Below are positions 57,635 through 64,000 of a stretch of 64,000 nt of DNA, piece by piece (the first letter of the stretch is position 1; the number at the start of each line of letters is the position of its first letter). Source of the DNA: Amycolatopsis vastitatis (GTDB lineage Bacteria; Actinomycetota; Actinomycetes; Mycobacteriales; Pseudonocardiaceae); contig NZ_NMUL01000007.1 in NCBI RefSeq assembly GCF_002234595.1, positions 372,001 through 436,000 of the forward strand. The letters run 5' to 3'. Position numbers and translations under genes: made by a program. The notes beneath the pieces are model-generated. The model saw only the letters and a program-made list of their open reading frames with translations. It had not been told where the DNA came from and ran no database searches.

Positions 57635-58375
57635 ATGAGCACCATCGTCGCCTTCCACGCCCACGCTGACGACCCCGTGCTGCTCAGCGGCGGCACCCTG
57701 GCGCGCGCCGCGGCCGACGGGCACCGGGTGGTGGTCGTCGTGGCCACCGACGGCATGGGCGCCGAGTGTCCGACGCCGCGGTGGGACGAGCTGCGCGCCG
57801 CGGCCGCCGTCCTCGGTGTGCACCGCGTCGTGCACCTGGGCTACGCCGAGAGCGGGCACGGGCCCGTGCTGTACGCCGACCCGCCGGGGCGGCAGCGGTT
57901 CGTCCGGGCCGGCACCGAGGAGGCCGCCCACCGGCTCGCGGCCCTGCTGCACGAGGAGCGGGCCGACCTTCTGCTCGGCTACGACCCCAACGGCGGCTAC
58001 GGCCACCCCGACCACGTCAAGGTCCACCAGGTCGGCCGGCGCGCGGCGGCACTGACCCGGACGCGGCTGCTGGAGGCGACGATGCCGCGCGACGTCGTCG
58101 TGCGGCTCACCCGGCTCATCCGGGCGCTGCGGATCCCGTTCCGCTACGACACTGACGCGCTCAGCCGCGCCTACAGCCCGGCCTCGGCCATCACCCACCG
58201 CTTCGACGTCCGGCGCTTCGCCGCGCGCAAGCAGGCGGCACTCGCCGCGCACGTGTCCGATGTGCGCGGCACCGGGCGGCTGGCGCCGGTCCTGCGGGTG
58301 CTCGTGTGGCTGCCGGCGCCGGTGTTCGCGCTGGTGGCCGGACGCGAGTGGTACGTCGACGTCACGCGCCGGTGA
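57635..58375 (+). CDS. PIG-L/LmbE-family deacetylase
   Basis: The ATG at 57635 starts MSTIVAFHAHADDP; an ATG at 57626 would add three residues. The zinc motif AHPDDE of the family appears as AHADDP, keeping His and Asp. The second site is YGHPDHVKVHQVGRRA. Family members remove N-acetyl groups from GlcNAc-containing substrates (MshB, Mca, glycolipids). It overlaps the convergent DeoR gene by 14 bp. Confidence 0.85.
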   Translation: MSTIVAFHAHADDPVLLSGGTLARAAADGHRVVVVVATDGMGAECPTPRWDELRAAAAVLGVHRVVHLGYAESGHGPVLYADPPGRQRFVRAGTEEAAHRLAALLHEERADLLLGYDPNGGYGHPDHVKVHQVGRRAAALTRTRLLEATMPRDVVVRLTRLIRALRIPFRYDTDALSRAYSPASAITHRFDVRRFAARKQAALAAHVSDVRGTGRLAPVLRVLVWLPAPVFALVAGREWYVDVTRR

Positions 58376-59117
58376 TCGCGACCCCCATCGCTGCAAGTTT
58401 CTGCACGTTCTGGTCGTCCTCGCCGGCGTCGGTGATCACACCCGCGATGTCGGCGAAGGGCAGCACGGTGAACCGCGACGCCGCGCCGAGCTTCTCGGCA
58501 CTGGCCAGCACGTAGGTGTCCGCCGCGCGGCGGGCCAGGGTCCGCTTCATCGCGGCTTCGTCGGCGTCACCGGTGGTCAGGCCGGCTTCGGGGTGGACGC
58601 CGGTGACGCCGAGCAGGAAGACGTCGGCGCTGATCGCCTGCGCGGCTTCGGCCGCGGCCGCGCCGCAGGTGACCGCGGAGTGGCGGAACAGCCGGCCGCC
58701 GAGCAGGAACACCTCGATGCCGTGGTGGTCCAGCAGGGCGGCGGCCACGGTCGGGCTGTGAGTCACGACGGTCGCCGCCAGGTCCCGGGACAGGGCCCTG
58801 GTGACCGCCAGCGTGGTGGTGCCGCCGTCGAGGATGACCGTGGAGCCGGGCCGGACCAGGCGGGCGGCGGCCGCGGCGACCCGGTCCTTGCCGGCGGCGG
58901 CGATGGACCCGCGGCTCGCGTAGTCGGCGACGGCGGGGGAGACGGGCAGCGCACCGCCGTAGACGCGCTGGCAGAGCCCGGCCGCGGCCAGGTCACGCAG
59001 GTCCCGGCGGATGCTGTCCTCGGAGACCCCCAGCTCGGCCGCGACGTCCTTGGCCAGCACCTTGCCGTCGGCCGCCAGCCGGGCGAGCAGCAGTTCACGG
59101 CGTTCGCCGACCAGCAT
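58362..59117 (-). CDS. DeoR/GlpR-family transcriptional regulator
   Basis: AAGGAGGA precedes the ATG at 59117. The 251-aa product has an N-terminal winged helix (RRELLLARLAADGKVLAKDV; ELGVSEDSIRRDLRDL) and a sugar-phosphate sensor domain with ILDGGTTTLAVTRAL and LGVTGVHPEAGLTTGD. It is divergent from the NUDIX gene across 48 bp, so that shared region is a likely target. Confidence 0.9.
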   Translation of the reverse strand: MLVGERRELLLARLAADGKVLAKDVAAELGVSEDSIRRDLRDLAAAGLCQRVYGGALPVSPAVADYASRGSIAAAGKDRVAAAAARLVRPGSTVILDGGTTTLAVTRALSRDLAATVVTHSPTVAAALLDHHGIEVFLLGGRLFRHSAVTCGAAAAEAAQAISADVFLLGVTGVHPEAGLTTGDADEAAMKRTLARRAADTYVLASAEKLGAASRFTVLPFADIAGVITDAGEDDQNVQKLAAMGVAITGA

Positions 59118-59165
59118 GCACGATCCTCCTTGTTCGTTCCGAGTCGTGCACATTATGGTCGCGGC

Positions 59166-59783
59166 ATGACCTCTTCGACAAGCGTCCCCAGCCTGGACCG
59201 CAACCCGCGTGTCCGGATCACGAACGTCGAACTGCTGGCCTCGGCCTGGCACGTCCTGCGCCGCACGACGTTCGACTACCAGCACGGCGACGGTCACTGG
59301 ACGACCGAGCAGCGCGAGACCTACGACCGGGGCAACGGGGCCACTGTGCTGCTCTACGACCTCGCGGGAGGCACGGTGCTGCTGACCCGCCAGTTCCGCT
59401 ACCCGGTCTACGTCAACGACCACCCGGACGGCATGTTCCTCGAGACGGCGGCCGGCCTCCTGGACGAAGACGACGCGGAAACGGCGATCCGCCGTGAAGC
59501 CGAGGAGGAGACCGGCGTCCGCATCGGCGAGCTGCAGCACGTCTTCGACGTCTACACGAGCCCGGGTTCGGTGACCGAACGCCTGCACTGCTACGCGGCA
59601 CCCTACGACCCGGCCGCCCGCGGCGAAGGCGGCGGACTCGCCGAGGAAGGCGAGGACATCGAGGTGGTGGAGTTCCCGTTCCCGGCGGCGCTGAAGATGA
59701 TCGAGACCGGCGAGATCGCGGACGCCAAGACGATCATGCTGCTCCAGTGGGCAGCACTAGGAGGCCCGTTCCGCACCGCCTGA
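59166..59783 (+). CDS. NUDIX hydrolase, GDP-mannose pyrophosphatase-like
   Basis: The 205-aa product carries a NUDIX box ending REAEEETGV and the upstream LLTRQFRYPVYVNDHP and ETAAGLLDEDD, as in NudK/ADP-ribose-type hydrolases with an N-terminal beta domain for dimerisation. It probably cleaves a nucleoside diphosphate sugar. It is followed by a strong terminator. Confidence 0.85.
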   Translation: MTSSTSVPSLDRNPRVRITNVELLASAWHVLRRTTFDYQHGDGHWTTEQRETYDRGNGATVLLYDLAGGTVLLTRQFRYPVYVNDHPDGMFLETAAGLLDEDDAETAIRREAEEETGVRIGELQHVFDVYTSPGSVTERLHCYAAPYDPAARGEGGGLAEEGEDIEVVEFPFPAALKMIETGEIADAKTIMLLQWAALGGPFRTA

Positions 59784-59824
59784 CGCCGACGTTCCGGGTA
59801 CGTGGCCAGTGGTCCGGGTAGGCG

Positions 59825-59859
59825 AAAGGCCCCCGCGGGGGGAGGTCGCGGGGGCCTTT
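59825..59859. terminator. Bidirectional hairpin terminator
   Basis: Thirteen-base arms (AAAGGCCCCCGCG and complement) across a nine-base loop, with A and T ends on either side, between the convergent NUDIX and rbpA genes. Confidence 0.88.
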
Positions 59860-59903
59860 CCGTTGTGGTGAGAGCTCGGGCTACAAGGCCGAGGCTCGCG
59901 GGG

Positions 59904-60251
59904 TCACGCGGACCGGGAGGTCCGGCGGCCCTTGAGCTCGGCGAGACGTTCGTTGAGCAGGTCCTCGAGCTCGGGGATCGTGCGCCGTTCGAGCAGCATG
60001 TCCCAATGCGTGCGCGGCGGCTTGACCTTCTTCTGCTCGGGCTGCCCACCATCGACGATCTCCGATTCGCTCCCGTGCAGGCGGCACTCCCAGACCGTGG
60101 GGATCTCGGCGTCGTCGGAGAACGGCACCTCGAACTCGTGGTTCTTCGGGCAGGCGTAACGCACGGTGCGGCGTGGGGCGAGGTCGTGGTTGCGGTCGGT
60201 CTCGTAGCTGACCGCTCCCAGCCGGCTTCCACGAAGAACACGGTCGGCCAT
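59904..60251 (-). CDS. rbpA: RNA polymerase-binding protein RbpA
   Basis: The 115-aa product has the conserved start MADRVLRGSRLGAVSYETDR, the zinc/core domain (YACPKNHEFEVPF; WECRLHG) and the C-terminal sigma-interacting helix (THWDMLLERRTIPELEDLL). RbpA stabilises the open complex with principal sigma factors and is restricted to Actinobacteria, which fixes the host phylum. Confidence 0.96.
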   Translation of the reverse strand: MADRVLRGSRLGAVSYETDRNHDLAPRRTVRYACPKNHEFEVPFSDDAEIPTVWECRLHGSESEIVDGGQPEQKKVKPPRTHWDMLLERRTIPELEDLLNERLAELKGRRTSRSA

Positions 60252-60476
60252 GATGGGTCCTTTCAGTCAGCTCCGGGGTGGAGCCAGGGTGGTGCTCACC
60301 CTATGCAACGACTCAGCGGCCCCGAGGATTCCCGGGATGCCATGTCGTTGCTCACGATGAGCTGTGTCACCCGCCGGCATCAGCTTCCACTAGTAGGAGG
60401 CATTTCGCGCTCCGGCGTGACGTCAATACGGCCTTCTTAGTGCGGATATCCCCCGGATGGGCTACTCGCGTCTCGC

Positions 60477-61241
60477 TCAGGTCAACCGTAACTGACCGTG
60501 ATGAGCAGTAACCGGCCCCAAGTCACCCGATCGAAAGTGGCGACGGCACAATACCTGATAACGCACAGTAGCGAAATCGGCCTCAAAACGTGCTGAAGCT
60601 GAAGTTTCAACTACGGATTGTTCGGTATCTGCCACCACAACAGTGTCGCCTTCGCGCACCACCTCGCCGTCGACGACCCGCGCGTTGAACCGCCCGGGCA
60701 GCCCGCACCAGCACAGCACCTCCACCTGAACCGGCTGCAGCTCGTCCGCCAGTTCGAACAGACGAGCGGCCCCCGGGAACAGCCGGCTCCGGAAGTCCGT
60801 CGCGATCCCGAAGCAGTAGACGTCGATCTCGACCCCGTCGGCCAGCTCCGCCAGCTGGTCGACTTGCGCGGGGGAGAGGAACTGCGCCTCGTCCACCACG
60901 ACGTAGTCCACGTGCTGCCCGCGCGCCCACTCCTGCCGCACCAGCTCCCGCACGTCGGTGTCCTCGCCGACCTCCACCGCCTGCCGGGTCAGCCCGATCC
61001 GGCTGGAGATCTGCGGCGCGCCCGAGCGGTCGTGGCGCACCAGCACCAGACCCCGGCGGCCCTGCCGCGCGTGGTTGTGGTCGATCTGCAACGCCAAGGT
61101 CGACTTCCCGCAGTCCATCGGCCCGTAACAGAACTTCAGCCTGCCCACCGGCGGCGTCCCGCGGCGCGAACCCGCCGCGGGGACCGACGACAGGGCGTCC
61201 GTGGGATCGAGGCCGTCGGCTTGGTCGTTGAGCAAGGTCAC
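60477..61241 (-). CDS. tdk: Thymidine kinase
   Basis: The GTG at 61241 gives 254 aa with about 30 extra N-terminal residues. It has the P-loop YGPMDCGKSTLALQ, VVVDEAQFLSP, GIATDFRSRLFPGA and the zinc-finger pair (CWCGLPGRF; CRRHF), as in type II thymidine kinases. It salvages thymidine to dTMP. The 225 bp before rbpA show no gene. Confidence 0.92.
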   Translation of the reverse strand: MTLLNDQADGLDPTDALSSVPAAGSRRGTPPVGRLKFCYGPMDCGKSTLALQIDHNHARQGRRGLVLVRHDRSGAPQISSRIGLTRQAVEVGEDTDVRELVRQEWARGQHVDYVVVDEAQFLSPAQVDQLAELADGVEIDVYCFGIATDFRSRLFPGAARLFELADELQPVQVEVLCWCGLPGRFNARVVDGEVVREGDTVVVADTEQSVVETSASARFEADFATVRYQVLCRRHFRSGDLGPVTAHHGQLRLT

Positions 61242-61263
61242 GACGCCCGACCCTATCGGGTGC

Positions 61264-62664
61264 TCACAGCACCCCCGGCGGGGTGTTGCCCGCCGCCACG
61301 ATCGCACGCCGCACCGGCACCAGCCAGACCAGCACCAGCCCCGCCGCGAAGAAGACCACCAGCGCCACGATGGCCAGCCGGAACGACCCCGTCGCCTGCC
61401 CGACACCGGCGAACACCAGCGGCCCCAGCCACGACGTCCCGCGCTCACCCACGACGTAGAGCGAGTAGTACTGCGCGTCCTTGCCCGCCGGGATCATCTG
61501 GCTGAACAGCGACCGCGACAACGCGTTCGTCCCGCCCAGCACCAGCCCGATCCCGACCGCCACCGCCAGGAACTGCAGCATCTGCTTCGGCTGCACGAAG
61601 TACGCCCCGCCCAGCACCACGATCCACACCACCAGGCTGCCCAGGATCGTCCGCTTCGCCCCGATCCGCCGCGCCACCAGCCCGTGCAGCGTGCCACCCA
61701 GGTACGCCACGAACTGGATCACCAGGATCGTCATGATCAGCACGCTGTTGCCGAACCCCAGCTCGTCCTTGCCGTACTGCGCCGACACCGTCACCACCGT
61801 GTTGATCCCGTCGGTGAAGACCAGGTAGCTGCCCAGGAACGCCAGCGTCAACGGGAACGCCTTCGCCGCCACCAGCGTCTGCCGCAGCTCCGCGAACCCC
61901 GCCCGCAGCACCGACCGCCCGGGCGCGACGTCGACCGGCGTGTGCCGCCGGGGGAGCGCCCGCACCGCGGGGAAGGTGAACAACGCCCACCACAGCCCCG
62001 AGGTCAGGAAGCAGATCTGCACCGCCGTGCCCTCGCTCACCCCGAAGGTGTCGTGACCGAGGTAGAACCCCAGCTGCAACGCCAGCGCCAGCCCACCGCC
62101 CAGGTACCCGAACGCCCAGCCCTTCGCCGAGATGTCGTCCCGCTCGTCCGGCCCGCCGATGTCCACCAGGAACGAGTAGTACACGACCAGCGAACCGCCG
62201 TAGCCGATGTTGGCCACGATGAACAGCACCGCACCCAGCTGCCAGTCCGAGCCCGCCAGGAAGAACATCGCCGCCGCGGCCACCGCGCCCAGGAACGCGA
62301 ACCCGCCCAGGATCCGCCGCTTGTTGTGGCTGCGGTCGGCCACCGCGCCGGCGATCGGCAGCACCAGCACCTGCACCACCGTCGCCACCGACAGCAGGTA
62401 GCCCCACACCGAACCGGCCGGGAAGTGCAGCCCGAACAACGTCACGTCGCAGTTGTGCAGCGTGTCCGCCTTACCCGCGGCGTCCAGGCACGCACGGTCC
62501 CCGTTAAGGGTGAAGTTCTTCTTCGCGTCCTCGGCCGCGATCGAGCTCATCGACAGCGCGCCGAACACCGTCGTCGTCGACGAATAGAACGGCGAATTCG
62601 CCCAGTCGTAGAAATACCAGCCCCAGCGCTCGCGCTTGGTCGAGCGCGTCCCGGCCAGCGTCAT
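61264..62664 (-). CDS. MFS transporter (UMF1/Atg22-like)
   Basis: The ATG at 62664 gives 466 aa with about 12 membrane helices. The start RERWGWYFYDWANSPFYSS and VADRSHNKRRILGGFAFL match the UMF1 (Atg22-like) group, often linked to peptidoglycan-fragment or nucleoside transport; the substrate is unknown. It is 22 bp upstream of tdk on the same strand, so a nucleoside-related role is conceivable. Confidence 0.85.
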   Translation of the reverse strand: MTLAGTRSTKRERWGWYFYDWANSPFYSSTTTVFGALSMSSIAAEDAKKNFTLNGDRACLDAAGKADTLHNCDVTLFGLHFPAGSVWGYLLSVATVVQVLVLPIAGAVADRSHNKRRILGGFAFLGAVAAAAMFFLAGSDWQLGAVLFIVANIGYGGSLVVYYSFLVDIGGPDERDDISAKGWAFGYLGGGLALALQLGFYLGHDTFGVSEGTAVQICFLTSGLWWALFTFPAVRALPRRHTPVDVAPGRSVLRAGFAELRQTLVAAKAFPLTLAFLGSYLVFTDGINTVVTVSAQYGKDELGFGNSVLIMTILVIQFVAYLGGTLHGLVARRIGAKRTILGSLVVWIVVLGGAYFVQPKQMLQFLAVAVGIGLVLGGTNALSRSLFSQMIPAGKDAQYYSLYVVGERGTSWLGPLVFAGVGQATGSFRLAIVALVVFFAAGLVLVWLVPVRRAIVAAGNTPPGVL

Positions 62665-62908
62665 CCACGGCTCCTTCGCCTCGGGAACTTCCAGGTCAGC
62701 GCGGAGACTACGGGGAGGTAGCAGACCCGGTGACCGCACCGCCGAAACCGTGTCCGGTTTGTCGCTTCGTGATCATCCGCCACCACCGGACGACACCCCG
62801 TCCACGCGTCACGGCGTGTCGCCGGCAAACGTGAACACTGTTTCATGTGAGACTGAAGGGCAGAGTGTGTCTGTTGTGGCCAACGGGACACGCTCCTACT
62901 GTGCTCGC

Positions 62909-63577
62909 ATGATCCAGAACCGCCGACGCACCGTGGCGAGAGTCCTGCTCCTCGCCTTCGCCGCCATGGGTCTGCAGCTCACCATCCCCGCCGTCGCCTC
63001 CGCCGACCCCGCGGCGACCGCCTGGGCCCAGCTCCGCATGTGCGAATCGAGCGGCCGCTACGCCACCAACACCGGCAACGGCTACTACGGCGCCTACCAG
63101 TTCAACCTCACCACCTGGCGCAGCGTCGGCGGACAAGGCCGCCCCGACCAGGCCGCCCCCGCCGAACAGGACTACCGCGCCCTCTACCTCTACCGCATGC
63201 GCGGCTGGCAACCCTGGCAATGCGCCGGCATGCTCAAACTCACCGGCGACGCCGACGCCCGCAGCAAACGCGTCCCCACCTACGCCGAAGCCGCCTACAT
63301 CGGCGGCGAAGGCCTGCCCACCCCGCCCCCCGGCCCCGGCGGCCCCAAACCCGCCTGGCCCGGCGTCGTCTACTCCTACGGCGACTGCGCCGCACCCCTC
63401 AAGACGTTCCAGCTCCGCATGAACGCCTTCGGCTACGGCTTCACCGGCACCGGCTGCTACCTCGAGAAAACCCGCACCGCCGTCCTCGACCTCCAACGCG
63501 CCAACGGCATCAAGGACAGCGGCCTCCTCGGCCCCAAGACCTGGGAAGCCGCCTGGACCGGCAAACCACCCCGCTGA
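62909..63577 (+). CDS. Rpf-like secreted transglycosylase with peptidoglycan-binding domain
   Basis: The 222-aa product has a signal peptide (MIQNRRRTVARVLLLAFAAM to about residue 32, ASA|DP), the resuscitation-promoting-factor fold (RMCESSGRYATNTGNGYYGA, YQFNLTTWRSVGGQG, QDYRALYLYRMRGWQPWQCA), a Pro-rich linker and a C-terminal peptidoglycan-binding unit (FQLRMNAFGYGFTGTGCY; GLLGPKTWEAA). It remodels the wall. The 244-bp divergent region before it shows no riboswitch I can support. Confidence 0.88.
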   Translation: MIQNRRRTVARVLLLAFAAMGLQLTIPAVASADPAATAWAQLRMCESSGRYATNTGNGYYGAYQFNLTTWRSVGGQGRPDQAAPAEQDYRALYLYRMRGWQPWQCAGMLKLTGDADARSKRVPTYAEAAYIGGEGLPTPPPGPGGPKPAWPGVVYSYGDCAAPLKTFQLRMNAFGYGFTGTGCYLEKTRTAVLDLQRANGIKDSGLLGPKTWEAAWTGKPPR

Positions 63578-63581
63578 CCAC

Positions 63582-64000
63582 TCACGACTCTTGGGACTGC
63601 CGCCAGACACCCCGCTCGATCAGCACCTCACGCAGCAGATCCGGCCGATCCGTCACGATCCCGTGCACACCCAGGTCCAGCAGCATCCGCATCTCCGCCG
63701 GATCGTCGATCGTCCACGTGTGCACCTCGATCCCGGACCGCCCCGCGATCGACAGGAACGCCTTGTCCACCACCCGCAACGCACCCTGCCGCACCGGCAC
63801 CTGAGCCATCGCCCCCAGCACCAGCCGCCCCAGCGGCAGCAACGGCAGCTTCCCCCGCGCCCACAACGCCAACGCCGACCGCGGCCCCATCGCCGTCGCC
63901 AGCTTCGGCCCCGCCAGCTTCCGCAACCGCACCAGCCGCGCATCCGAAAACGCCGCCGCCGCCACCCGGTCGTACGCCTTCGTCCGCTCCAGCACCGCGA
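63582..64000 (-). CDS. Glycerophosphodiester phosphodiesterase, C-terminal part (cut by window edge)
   Basis: The frame is open to the right edge. The end contains GIEVHTWTIDDPAEMRMLLD and LGVHGIVTDRPDLLREVL, signature of the GDPD barrel's last strands. The N-terminal catalytic residues are outside the window. Confidence 0.85.
   Translation of the reverse strand, partial: AVLERTKAYDRVAAAAFSDARLVRLRKLAGPKLATAMGPRSALALWARGKLPLLPLGRLVLGAMAQVPVRQGALRVVDKAFLSIAGRSGIEVHTWTIDDPAEMRMLLDLGVHGIVTDRPDLLREVLIERGVWRQSQES

Noticed and set aside
1..64000. CRISPR arrays, tRNA or rRNA genes, insertion-sequence transposases, retron or diversity-generating reverse transcriptase
   Set aside because: No regular spacer-repeat pattern, no cloverleaf-type sequence, and no transposase or reverse transcriptase motifs were seen on reading both strands.

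Overview
The window is high-GC actinomycete DNA. RbpA, Ppm1 next to Lnt, a SARP regulator and an Rpf-type transglycosylase point to a Pseudonocardiaceae-like host, perhaps Amycolatopsis; that genus is an inference. About 50.7 kb of mobile DNA, mostly a siphovirus-type prophage with an HK97-like head, is joined at its right end to ordinary chromosome (about 50.76-64 kb).

Left arm (1-6.84 kb, plus strand): small unknown genes, a kinase-like protein without catalytic residues, a secreted trypsin-like protease, a SAM methyltransferase, and a compact RiPP cassette. The cassette is a graspetide precursor (tgmA), an ATP-grasp ester/amide ligase (tgmB) and a PIMT-like methyltransferase (tgmC), the gene set of aspartimide-containing graspetides ('imiditides').

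Prophage body (7.1-50.7 kb): lysis genes, tail, tape measure, tail chaperones with a frameshift, major tail protein, connectors, capsid, prohead protease, portal and terminase read right to left on the minus strand. Upstream in the same run lies a 7-deazaguanine DNA-modification block: FolE, QueD, QueE, a shortened QueD paralogue, a DpdA-like transglycosylase, a conserved small phage protein and a ParB-like protein with a decayed methyltransferase-like tail. The right arm carries plus-strand accessory cassettes, an isolated fibre-like gene, HNH nuclease, resolvase, replication organiser, RecT, a PD-(D/E)XK exonuclease, zinc-finger proteins, an XRE regulator, a control region with strong palindromes, and a further minus-strand run of small genes.

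Right junction: a SARP gene entering from the chromosome (51.78 kb leftwards) is intact through its DNA-binding and BTAD domains, then stops being SARP-like exactly at the NB-ARC P-loop (GMAGIGK), near 50,764. The missing NB-ARC half and an integrase are found nowhere in the window. The simplest reading is that the element integrated in the P-loop codons, that its left end and integrase lie before position 1, and that the graspetide cluster is cargo of the element. This is an inference to be tested at the unseen left end.

Chromosomal flank (51-64 kb): kamA-like lysine 2,3-aminomutase, amidohydrolase, lnt, ppm1, PIG-L deacetylase, DeoR regulator, NUDIX hydrolase, rbpA, thymidine kinase, MFS transporter, Rpf-like protein and a truncated glycerophosphodiesterase.
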